Notes: generated from the sequence alone by a model not told the origin. Positions 1-5,676 are shown, counted from the stretch's first letter. The stretch is DNA of 5,676 bases from a bacterium (GCA_027069035.1 JALXFI010000228.1:1-5676), one strand, 5' to 3'. Program-made: numbers and translations.

Positions 1-362
1 TGACTCGGGCCGGTAGGAAAGCCGGTGGACGGGCCTGCCCTCATTACATTCACCACAACAATAGGAATCTCCGTTATACAGGCAAAACCCAAAGCCTCCT
101 GTTTCAGTGAAAAGCCGGGGCCGCTTGTTGCAGTAAGCGATTTAAGCCCCGCAAGAGATGCGCCGGTTACCGCCGCGATTGAAGCTATCTCGTCTTCCAT
201 TTGAATAAACTTTCCGCCAACCTGCGGAAGCCTTAAAGATAGCCCCTCCGCTATCTCTGTAGAGGGTGTTATGGGATAACCGCCAAAGAAACGGCATCCT
301 GCATACACAGCCCCTTCAACACATGCCTCATTGCCCTGCATTAGTATCTTCTTTCTGGCCAT
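1..362 (-). CDS. korA: 2-oxoglutarate:ferredoxin oxidoreductase, alpha subunit (N-terminal 120 residues, cut by window edge)
   Basis: This is the start of the alpha subunit of a thiamine-diphosphate 2-oxoacid:ferredoxin oxidoreductase, which makes 2-oxoglutarate from succinyl-CoA, CO2 and reduced ferredoxin, or runs in reverse. The reading frame is open from the ATG at 362 to the window edge. It shows the family signature YPITPS at residues 29-34, the acidic MEDE stretch at 55-58, TSGPGFS at 79-85, and RAGPSTGFPT at 108-117. These fit the pyrimidine-binding domain of the 2-oxoglutarate class better than pyruvate oxidoreductases. No gamma domain precedes it, so a separate gamma subunit gene is expected, as is a beta subunit, probably further downstream. 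A GGAGGA ribosome binding site at 371-376 sits 8 bases before the ATG. It follows korD by 57 bases. Substrate assignment rests partly on the neighbouring sucCD; a related 2-oxoacid oxidoreductase is the alternative. Confidence 0.9.
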   Translation of the reverse strand, partial: MARKKILMQGNEACVEGAVYAGCRFFGGYPITPSTEIAEGLSLRLPQVGGKFIQMEDEIASIAAVTGASLAGLKSLTATSGPGFSLKQEALGFACITEIPIVVVNVMRAGPSTGFPTGPS

Positions 363-419
363 TACTTAATTCCTCCAAAAATCTTTACGTTAAGTGGTGT
401 CGGAATATTGAGCGCTTAC

Positions 420-668
420 CTATACTTCAAAGACCTGTATGGCAAAATCAGGGCATCTGAGGTCGCAGAGCTGACACCCCGTACACTTTTCCTTTGCCTT
501 TATCACGGCAAGACTGCCTTCCATCCCAAGCACACCGGTCGGACAAAAATCAACGCATATACTGCATCCCTTACAGAAACGATTATTGATCACAATGTTC
601 CACTGTTTCTTTGCCCTGGAAGGAGGCGCCGGAGAGTTTGATTCTTTTACGGTCTCATTAACATTCAT
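420..668 (-). CDS. korD: 2-oxoglutarate:ferredoxin oxidoreductase, ferredoxin-like delta subunit
   Basis: This 82-residue protein is a small two-cluster ferredoxin. Cys32, 35, 38 and 42 (followed by Pro) and Cys62, 65, 68 and 72 (followed by Pro) form two complete CxxCxxCxxxCP motifs, each expected to bind a [4Fe-4S] cluster, with ligands swapped between motifs as in bacterial 2[4Fe-4S] ferredoxins. The WNIVIN lead-in before the first motif and its place directly before korA identify it as the delta subunit, which passes electrons between the alpha/beta catalytic core and free ferredoxin. The first 20 residues are a polar, Pro- and Ser-containing tail, probably disordered. The ATG at 668 has a GAGGAG site 6 bases upstream, and the sucD stop codon lies only 10 bases upstream of the ATG, so the two genes are probably translationally coupled. 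A free ferredoxin is possible but less likely in this context. Confidence 0.9.
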   Translation of the reverse strand: MNVNETVKESNSPAPPSRAKKQWNIVINNRFCKGCSICVDFCPTGVLGMEGSLAVIKAKEKCTGCQLCDLRCPDFAIQVFEV

Positions 669-674
669 AATATT

Positions 675-681
675 CTCCTCA
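675..681 (-). promoter_or_regulatory. korD ribosome binding site overlapping the sucD stop codon
   Basis: On the minus strand the bases read TGAGGAG. The TGA is the sucD stop codon and GAGGAG is the korD Shine-Dalgarno sequence, which share two bases. The korD ATG follows 6 bases later. A ribosome finishing sucD therefore sits on the korD start region, which suggests translational coupling. The overlap is seen in the sequence; coupling is inferred. Confidence 0.7.
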
Positions 682-1554
682 ATTATTGCCTATTTTTTCA
701 AACACTGCCTTGCCCATATCGGCAGGACTCTTTACCACCGTTATGCCTGCGGACTCCATGGCTTCGATCTTTTCCTGCGCCGTCCCTTTTCCGCCGGAGA
801 TTATCGCCCCTGCATGCCCCATCCTCTTGCCCTTTGGAGCTGTCATACCCGCAACAAAACCCACAACAGGCTTGGACATATTATTCTTTATAAAATCAGC
901 GGCCTCTTCCTCAGCGCTGCCGCCTATCTCTCCTATCATAACAACCGCCTCCGTATCTTTATCTTCTTCAAACAATCGGAGGATATCAACAAAGTTCGAA
1001 CCGTTTACCGGATCGCCGCCTATGCCGACACAGGTTGACTGCCCAAGCCCTATAAGTGAAAGCTGATGGACGGCTTCATATGTCAAGGTTCCGCTGCGGG
1101 AGATTACGCCGACCTTTCCGGGCTTATGTATATAACCCGGCATTATGCCTATCTTGCATTCTTCAGGCGTAATAACCCCCGGACAGTTAGGGCCTACAAG
1201 CCTTGTTTTTTTGCCTTCCATAAACCTTTTCACCCTGACCATATCAAGCACCGGGATGCCTTCGGTTATGCATACAACAAGTTCAACACCGGAGTCAACC
1301 GCCTCCATAATGGCATCGGCGGCAAATGCCGCAGGGACATAAATTACAGAGGCATTGGCCTCTGTTTTTTTAACGGCCTCGCTTACGGTATCAAATACAG
1401 GGACACCGTCGAACTCCGTGCCTCCCTTGCCGGGGGTAACACCTCCGACTACATTTGTGCCGTATTCAACGGCCTGTCTTGTATGAAACGCCCCGTGACT
1501 GCCCGTTATCCCCTGACAGACAACCCTGGTATCTTTATTCACAAGTATGCTCAT
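679..1554 (-). CDS. sucD: succinyl-CoA synthetase (ADP-forming), alpha subunit
   Basis: This is the CoA-binding, phosphohistidine-carrying subunit of succinate-CoA ligase, 291 residues, the normal length for bacteria. With SucC it interconverts succinate, CoA and ATP with succinyl-CoA, ADP and phosphate in the cytoplasm. The N-terminal CoA-binding Rossmann domain shows GITGSHG (16-22) and VTPGKGG (39-45). GPNCPG at 121-126 is the conserved loop around the Cys equivalent to E. coli Cys123. The active-site His is His247 in GHAGAI, followed by the glycine-rich SGGKGTA loop. Glu209 in GEIGG matches the Glu that interacts with the phosphohistidine. All key residues are intact. The ATG at 1554 has a GAGGAG site 9 bases upstream. 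The gene follows sucC by 21 bases and precedes korD by 10, so its product, succinyl-CoA, is the substrate of the next enzyme encoded. Confidence 0.97.
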   Translation of the reverse strand: MSILVNKDTRVVCQGITGSHGAFHTRQAVEYGTNVVGGVTPGKGGTEFDGVPVFDTVSEAVKKTEANASVIYVPAAFAADAIMEAVDSGVELVVCITEGIPVLDMVRVKRFMEGKKTRLVGPNCPGVITPEECKIGIMPGYIHKPGKVGVISRSGTLTYEAVHQLSLIGLGQSTCVGIGGDPVNGSNFVDILRLFEEDKDTEAVVMIGEIGGSAEEEAADFIKNNMSKPVVGFVAGMTAPKGKRMGHAGAIISGGKGTAQEKIEAMESAGITVVKSPADMGKAVFEKIGNN

Positions 1555-1575
1555 TACAAAAATCTCCTCAAGAAC

Positions 1576-2748
1576 CTATACGTTAGCAGACGTTGCGGCA
1601 ACAACTTTCTCGGCGGCGTCCGTCATGCCCTCCGCAGTGATTATGTTTATCTCGGATGTATCAAGTATCTGTTTGCCCTCTTTGACATTCGTCCCTTCAA
1701 GCCGCACAACAAGAGGAACACCGATGCTGACCTCCTTTGCTGCGGCGACTATGCCTTCGGCTATGATATCGCAGCGCATGATGCCGCCGAATATATTGAC
1801 AAGCACCGCCTTTACCTTTTTGTCCGAAAGCAGAATCTTAAATGCGGCCTTTACCTGATCCTTTGTAGCGCCGCCCCCGACATCAAGAAAATTCGCCGGC
1901 TCCCCTCCGTAGAGTTTTATTATATCCATGGTTGCCATGGCAAGCCCTGCCCCGTTTACCATACAACCTATATTTCCGTCAAGGCTTATGTAGTTTAAGT
2001 CCTCCCTCGAAGCCTCCACCTCTTTCGGGTCTTCTTCATCAAGGTCTCTCATATACTCTATGTCTTTGTGCCTGAACAGCGCATTATCATCGATCCCTAT
2101 TTTGGCATCAAGGGCAATAACCGTGCCCTCTTCCGTTATTACAAGCGGATTTATCTCGGCAAGCGAGGCATCTGAACCTACAAAGGCGTTGTACAGAGCC
2201 GTCATAAACTTTACGGTCTTGCCTACAAGAGCCTTGTCGAGCCCAAGTGAAAAAGCAAGCCGCCTTGCCTGAAACGGTATAAGACCCACGGCAGGGTCGA
2301 CGGTTTCTTTAAGTATCTTTTCCGGGTGCTTTGCGGCAACCTCTTCGATCTCCACGCCCCCTTCAGAGGAGGCCATAAGCACAACCCTTTGTTTAGACCT
2401 ATCGATCACAAGGCCGATATAAAGCTCCCTTTTTATATTGCAGCCCTCTTCCACAAGCACCTTTTTAACTTCCTTTCCCAAAGGGCCTGTCTGGTGTGTC
2501 ACAAGGGTCTTACCGAGAAGGGTTTGTGCAATCTCTTTTGCCTCTTCAGGGGATTTTGCAAGCTTAACTCCGCCCGCCTTGCCGCGTCCCCCTGCATGAA
2601 TCTGCGCCTTTACAACACATACGCCACCTTTTGCAACATCCTTGGCTATGGAGAAAGCCTCTTCAGGAGTAAATGCCACTCGTCCCTGAGGCACACTTAC
2701 CCCGTATTTTCCTAAAATCTCCTTAGCCTGGTATTCATGTATATTCAT
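1576..2748 (-). CDS. sucC: succinyl-CoA synthetase (ADP-forming), beta subunit
   Basis: This 390-residue ATP-grasp protein is the nucleotide- and succinate-binding subunit of succinate-CoA ligase. The N-terminus MNIHEYQAKEIL is the family hallmark. The ATP-grasp region contains Lys47 and HAGGRGKAGG (51-60). Metal-binding Asn200 (in EINPLV) and Asp214 (in ALDAK) match E. coli Asn199 and Asp213 with a one-residue offset. The C-terminal CoA-ligase domain shows NGAGLAMATMD (265-275), GGEPANFLDVGGGA (281-294) and NIFGGIMRCD (318-327), all typical. Pro20 agrees with E. coli SucC, where this position has been linked to nucleotide choice, so ATP use is plausible, though sequence alone does not settle it. 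The ATG at 2748 has an AAAGGAGAG site ending just upstream. The 67-base gap to frdA, the largest in the window, holds an inverted repeat. Confidence 0.97.
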   Translation of the reverse strand: MNIHEYQAKEILGKYGVSVPQGRVAFTPEEAFSIAKDVAKGGVCVVKAQIHAGGRGKAGGVKLAKSPEEAKEIAQTLLGKTLVTHQTGPLGKEVKKVLVEEGCNIKRELYIGLVIDRSKQRVVLMASSEGGVEIEEVAAKHPEKILKETVDPAVGLIPFQARRLAFSLGLDKALVGKTVKFMTALYNAFVGSDASLAEINPLVITEEGTVIALDAKIGIDDNALFRHKDIEYMRDLDEEDPKEVEASREDLNYISLDGNIGCMVNGAGLAMATMDIIKLYGGEPANFLDVGGGATKDQVKAAFKILLSDKKVKAVLVNIFGGIMRCDIIAEGIVAAAKEVSIGVPLVVRLEGTNVKEGKQILDTSEINIITAEGMTDAAEKVVAATSANV

Positions 2749-2776
2749 ACACTCTCCTTTACAAATTGAAAACTTA

Positions 2777-2812
2777 TTTAGTGTCTATATGCATTTCCGG
2801 ATGGACACTAAA
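2777..2812 (-). repeat. 9-bp perfect inverted repeat (possible hairpin) between frdA and sucC
   Basis: TTTAGTGTC at 2777-2785 and GACACTAAA at 2804-2812 are exact reverse complements separated by 18 bases. In the minus-strand transcript a C/A mismatch next to the loop is followed by two more A-U pairs. The structure starts three bases after the frdA stop codon and ends 28 bases before the sucC start. There is no long T run after it, only a short AAGTTTTC tract, so it does not look like a standard intrinsic terminator. It could be an operator, an RNA processing or stability element that sets the frd to suc ratio, or a copy of a small dispersed repeat. No second copy was seen in this window. 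The palindrome is seen directly; every role is inference. Confidence 0.6.
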
Positions 2813-2815
2813 CAA

Positions 2816-4468
2816 TTATTTCTCCCAACGGCGACTTTTTACTTCATCTGGCGTGTAGTCCGGAAGGAGAATCGGAGCTGTCGGAGCGTCTTTCAACCCG
2901 GCCCTTTCAAGCTCTTTATGGAATCTTTTAACGTGGTCCAAAGTTAATGCGGAACCTGCAGATTTTTTACCGGAGACATACTCGGATGCCCTGCAGCCTG
3001 CGCGTCTGCCGAATACAAGCACATCGAGGAGGGAGTTTCCCATAAGCCTGTTCTTGCCGTGAATACCCCCCGAGACCTCGCCGGCGCTAAAGAGCCCCGG
3101 AACACTTGTCTCGGCAAACTCATTGATCTCAAGCCCGCCGTTTTGATAATGCAGTGTCGGATAAACTAACATAGGTTCTTTACTTATGTCAATACCGTAT
3201 CTCTTAAACTGTATATACTTTGCCGGCAATTCTTTTTTTACCGTTCCTTCGCCGTGAAGCAGGTCTATCATAGGTGAATCGAGCCAGACCCCGATTCTTC
3301 CGGTTGGAGTCATTATACCCTTTCCGATATCAAGGCACTCCCTTATTATGCATGCCGATTCCACGTCCCTTGGCTCAAGCGGAAAGCAGAACTGGTTTCC
3401 CTCGCTGTTAACAAGCTGTGCGCCCAATCCCCTTACCTTTTCCGTAATCAGCAGCCCAACGTTCTGCTCCGGATATACAACGCCTGTTGGGTGGTACTGT
3501 GTCGCCTCAAGAAAACATGTCTTAACCCCTGCTCTGTAGGCGATTACAAGACCGTCGGCTGTTGCCCCGTAATGGTTTGTAGTGGCAAAGCCCTGAATAT
3601 GGAGCCTGCCAAAGCCGCCTGTTGCAAGCACAACGGCCTTTGCCTTGACAACATAGTATTCCCTTGTCTCCAAGTTGTACAATACAGCCCCTGCGCAACG
3701 GCCCTCCCTGTCAAGGATGAGTTCAACGGCAGGGCTGAATTCCATGACATTTATGCCTTTTCTGTTTTTAGCCTCATCCCTTATAACCCTCATTATCTCT
3801 GCGCCTGTCATATCCCCTGAAGAGTGCATACGCTTTCTGCAGGTTCCGCCGCCGTGCCTGACCATGAGCCTTCCGTCGGCATACTTGTTAAACATCATGC
3901 CGAGTTCCTCAAGCCAGTCGATTATAAGGGGGGCATCGTTTACAAGCGCTGCCACAAGGTCGGGGCTATTGGTAAAGTGCCCGCCGCCCATTACATCAAG
4001 ATAATGGTAATGGGGAGAGTCTCCCTCCTGTGTAGCGCCCTGAATGCCGCCTTCTGCCATAATCGTATTGGCATCGCCGTGGCGGAGTTTGGTAGATATA
4101 ATTACACTCTTTCCTTCGCTTTCCGCCATAAGCGCAGCAGCGGTTCCGGCGCCGCCACCGCCTATTACAAGAACATCCGTTTCAAAATCCACATTGTCAA
4201 GGTTAACCTCTTTAAGGTCAAGTCTGCTCCTTGACTCAAAGACATCCACAACCTCTTCAGGCAGCACATCTCCCTTGTTTGGGCCAACCTTTACCTTTCT
4301 CCGCCCTTCATCCTTAAAATCAGGATGATAGCTGCTCAGCCATTTCATCCTGTCTTCCATGGAAAGAGCGGGAAAGTGCTCATTCTTCCTTGCGCTTTCA
4401 AGCCTTGAAGGTCTGGTGGCTTCAACCTTTTTTATAAGTTCTTTTAATTCATGGATGTATCCGCTCAT
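2816..4468 (-). CDS. frdA: fumarate reductase / succinate dehydrogenase flavoprotein subunit, soluble type
   Basis: This 550-residue flavoprotein interconverts fumarate and succinate. After an unusual lead of about 95 residues comes the FAD-binding Rossmann motif VIGGGGAG (101-108). The catalytic set is complete: His326 (QYHPTG), Glu343 and Arg346 (TEKVRG), Arg367 (EPRD, the proton-shuttle Arg), His440 (PTLHY) and Arg474 (HGKNRL), matching E. coli FrdA His232, Glu245, Arg248, Arg287, His355 and Arg390. Asn134 (ANTIMAEGG) stands where membrane SdhA/FrdA have the His that binds FAD covalently, so FAD is probably bound non-covalently, as in L-aspartate oxidase. Only 76 residues follow Arg474, against about 210 in E. 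coli, so most of the C-terminal helical region is missing. L-aspartate oxidase is an alternative family member, but the adjacent frdB and sucCD favour fumarate/succinate. The ATG at 4468 has GGAGGA 5 bases upstream. The reaction direction cannot be read from sequence. Confidence 0.92.
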   Translation of the reverse strand: MSGYIHELKELIKKVEATRPSRLESARKNEHFPALSMEDRMKWLSSYHPDFKDEGRRKVKVGPNKGDVLPEEVVDVFESRSRLDLKEVNLDNVDFETDVLVIGGGGAGTAAALMAESEGKSVIISTKLRHGDANTIMAEGGIQGATQEGDSPHYHYLDVMGGGHFTNSPDLVAALVNDAPLIIDWLEELGMMFNKYADGRLMVRHGGGTCRKRMHSSGDMTGAEIMRVIRDEAKNRKGINVMEFSPAVELILDREGRCAGAVLYNLETREYYVVKAKAVVLATGGFGRLHIQGFATTNHYGATADGLVIAYRAGVKTCFLEATQYHPTGVVYPEQNVGLLITEKVRGLGAQLVNSEGNQFCFPLEPRDVESACIIRECLDIGKGIMTPTGRIGVWLDSPMIDLLHGEGTVKKELPAKYIQFKRYGIDISKEPMLVYPTLHYQNGGLEINEFAETSVPGLFSAGEVSGGIHGKNRLMGNSLLDVLVFGRRAGCRASEYVSGKKSAGSALTLDHVKRFHKELERAGLKDAPTAPILLPDYTPDEVKSRRWEK

Positions 4469-4525
4469 TGCAATCCTCCGTTTACCGCCGTCTGAACATT
4501 TAAGCCGGTCTCTGTCATATTAGGG

Positions 4526-5308
4526 TTAAAGACGTGTGGTGTCCTCAGGCATCCATCCAGGTTCACTCAGATCCGGTTCACGTTCTCTCTCGATATATAG
4601 TTTTTTCAATTCATCCTGCGAGAGTTTTCTAAGCGCCTTTAAAAATTTTTCATATTTGCCGCTTTTAACCTCTTTTTTCCTTTTTTTAAGATGTTCCGCA
4701 CGCGGCGTGAGGTATCTGCCGTTTATCCTTCTTACAAGCATCGCAGCCATAAACTGTGATATCTGGGCGGGACACCTGCTTGCACACAGGCCGCACATCA
4801 CACAGTCAAAGGATTTTTCAGCGGCCTTTTTAAGCTCACCCCTCTTCATAAGGGCGATATAATCCATTACATCGATATCCATTGGACACACCCTTGTGCA
4901 TGTCCCGCACCCCACACATTTAAAAACCTCAGGATATATCTTTCTGAATGCGGCATGAGCGTCTTCCTTAAAGACGTCCATCTTGTAATCAGGCCTGTTT
5001 ACAGGGAAAAAGGGCAGTTGCGCAAGAATCATATCGGGCTCAATAACCGTTTGACACGCAAGCCCTGATTTAAGCTTATAACTTCCCTTTATCCTGTAGT
5101 ACACAGCGCATGCGCCGCATATACCGCCCCTGCATCCGCACCCCCTTGTGTATTTGTAACCGGCATACTCTATGGCCTTAAGTATTGTAAGGGTCTCGGG
5201 TATCAGGTACTCCTTACCCATGATATATACCGGGATCTTTTTCGCCCCTTCAGGCGGGATGGTCTTATCACCTACCGACAGGGGTTTTATAATCTTCTTT
5301 TTACTCAT
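4526..5308 (-). CDS. frdB: fumarate reductase / succinate dehydrogenase iron-sulfur subunit with one [2Fe-2S] and two [4Fe-4S] motifs
   Basis: This 260-residue protein should carry electrons to or from the FAD of FrdA. The N-terminal ferredoxin-like domain has Cys59, Cys64, Cys67 and Cys85 (Cx4Cx2C...C, with Cys57 nearby) for a [2Fe-2S] cluster. The C-terminal alpha-helical domain has Cys131-134-137-141 and Cys169-172-175-179, each a full CxxCxxCxxxCP motif for a [4Fe-4S] cluster. Usual SdhB/FrdB proteins replace one Cys in the last motif and bind [3Fe-4S], so this differs and resembles the N-terminal part of TfrB or HdrC-like proteins. No cysteine-rich CCG domain follows, unlike TfrB. Residues from about 195 on form a charged tail rich in Lys, Arg and Glu. 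The ATG at 5308 has a GAGGG site 6 bases upstream. The gene lies 15 bases after the FAD/NAD oxidoreductase and 57 before frdA. A generic HdrC/GlpC-like protein is the alternative reading. Confidence 0.85.
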   Translation of the reverse strand: MSKKKIIKPLSVGDKTIPPEGAKKIPVYIMGKEYLIPETLTILKAIEYAGYKYTRGCGCRGGICGACAVYYRIKGSYKLKSGLACQTVIEPDMILAQLPFFPVNRPDYKMDVFKEDAHAAFRKIYPEVFKCVGCGTCTRVCPMDIDVMDYIALMKRGELKKAAEKSFDCVMCGLCASRCPAQISQFMAAMLVRRINGRYLTPRAEHLKKRKKEVKSGKYEKFLKALRKLSQDELKKLYIEREREPDLSEPGWMPEDTTRL

Positions 5309-5323
5309 CTTCTTCCCTCATAA

Positions 5324-5676
5324 TTAAAAATCCCTATACATCTGCTTTACCTGCGCGGAGGTAAAAACAGGTCCTTCCTTGCAAATATAGACATCGCCTA
5401 TGTTGCATCTGCCGCACTTTCCAAGCCCGCACTTCATCTTATTCTCAAGAGTGGTAATAACCTGTTCATCGGAAAAACCAAGTTCCTGCAATGTCTGAAG
5501 CACAAACTTTATCATAATCGGTGGGCCGCAGGTTACAACAACGGTATTTTCAGGCCTTGGCGAGGCCTCTTTAAGCACCGTCGGGACAAAACCCACCTTG
5601 CCGTCCCACTCTGCGGTCTCTCCCCCCGGGTCAACGGCCTTAATAAGATTTATATCCTTTCTCTCCTCCCAATGGG
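5324..5676 (-). CDS. FAD/NAD(P)-binding oxidoreductase with C-terminal [2Fe-2S] motif (C-terminal 116 residues, cut by window edge)
   Basis: The frame is open from the window edge to the TAA at 5326-5324, so the gene starts outside the window and the GTG at 5596 is internal. The visible part is the end of a ferredoxin-NADP reductase-type NAD-binding domain: VVVTCGPPIMIKF holds the CGPP motif (fragment residues 49-52) that lines the nicotinamide site. It ends with Cys82, Cys87, Cys90 and Cys98 (Cx4Cx2Cx7C), the [2Fe-2S] ligand pattern of dihydroorotate dehydrogenase electron-transfer subunits and of the gamma subunits of sulfhydrogenases and anaerobic sulfite reductase. Such proteins pass electrons between NAD(P)H and iron-sulfur partners. 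Its stop is only 15 bases before frdB, so it probably supplies NAD(P)H electrons to FrdAB. It could instead end a heterodisulfide-reductase-like cluster upstream; the missing genes would decide. Confidence 0.87.
   Translation of the reverse strand, partial: HWEERKDINLIKAVDPGGETAEWDGKVGFVPTVLKEASPRPENTVVVTCGPPIMIKFVLQTLQELGFSDEQVITTLENKMKCGLGKCGRCNIGDVYICKEGPVFTSAQVKQMYRDF

Noticed and set aside
383..394. Near-palindrome CTTTACGTTAAG in the korD-korA gap
   Set aside because: It is a 12-base imperfect palindrome with no second copy or flanking promoter, easily expected by chance.
586..1066. Overlapping plus-strand open frames of 126-150 codons opposite korD and sucD
   Set aside because: Both are antisense to conserved coding sequence, show no family motif, and are not needed to explain the region.
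1066..1998. A 310-codon plus-strand open frame opposite sucD and sucC
   Set aside because: It spans the junction of two intact, unmistakable genes on the other strand. Its translation is rich in Tyr, His, Cys and Arg with no recognisable domain, as expected for an antisense shadow.
2777..2812. Intrinsic terminator between frdA and sucC
   Set aside because: The stem is AT-rich and lacks a following run of Ts; only TAAGTTTTC follows, so efficient termination is unlikely.
2749..2815. A sigma-70 type promoter for sucC (TTGTTT with a downstream TATAGA)
   Set aside because: The spacing is about 20 bases and the boxes match poorly; they also fall within the inverted repeat. Not strong enough to annotate.
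3491..4328. Several plus-strand open frames of about 94-136 codons opposite frdA
   Set aside because: They are mutually overlapping shadows of frdA with low-complexity or biased composition and no domain.
5324..5596. A 90-residue stand-alone protein starting at GTG 5596
   Set aside because: The frame continues open to the window edge with family-typical sequence, and no ribosome binding site precedes the GTG, so this is the C-terminus of a longer protein.

Overview
All seven genes lie on the minus strand, so transcription runs from high to low coordinates. In that order they are: the C-terminal part of an FNR-type FAD/NAD-binding oxidoreductase (cut by the window edge), an iron-sulfur protein of fumarate reductase/succinate dehydrogenase type (frdB), the matching flavoprotein (frdA), the two subunits of succinyl-CoA synthetase (sucC, sucD), a two-[4Fe-4S] ferredoxin-like subunit of 2-oxoglutarate:ferredoxin oxidoreductase (korD), and the first 120 residues of its alpha subunit (korA, cut by the other edge). 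Gaps are 15, 57, 67, 21, 10 and 57 bases, and most genes have a clear Shine-Dalgarno sequence, so this looks like part of one operon. No terminator, tRNA, rRNA, mobile element or CRISPR array was seen, and no stretch over 70 bases lacks a gene.

Read in gene order, the products catalyse consecutive steps: fumarate to succinate (FrdAB, perhaps fed by the FAD/NAD protein), succinate to succinyl-CoA (SucCD), and succinyl-CoA plus CO2 plus reduced ferredoxin to 2-oxoglutarate (Kor). This is the lower half of the reductive TCA cycle. The same enzymes can also serve an incomplete or oxidative TCA cycle, and nothing here (for example ATP-citrate lyase) decides the direction.

The fumarate reductase is the least ordinary part. 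No hydrophobic membrane-anchor gene is present in the window. FrdA has Asn where membrane SdhA/FrdA carry the His that binds FAD covalently; it also has a long N-terminal extension and a very short C-terminal region. FrdB has ligands for a [2Fe-2S] and two full [4Fe-4S] clusters in place of the usual [3Fe-4S]. Together with the adjacent FAD/NAD protein this points to a soluble, probably NAD(P)H-linked enzyme, comparable to the soluble NADH-dependent fumarate reductase described from Hydrogenobacter thermophilus or the thiol:fumarate reductase of methanogens.

The gene set suggests an anaerobe or microaerophile, bacterial because of its strong GGAGG-type ribosome binding sites and E. coli-like SucCD. 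By eye the base composition is intermediate (somewhat below 50% GC). A Nitrospirota or Desulfobacterota-like lineage would fit, but that is a guess from gene context. The system is largely interpretable from known families; its unusual points are the FrdA/FrdB architecture and a perfect 9-bp inverted repeat between frdA and sucC.
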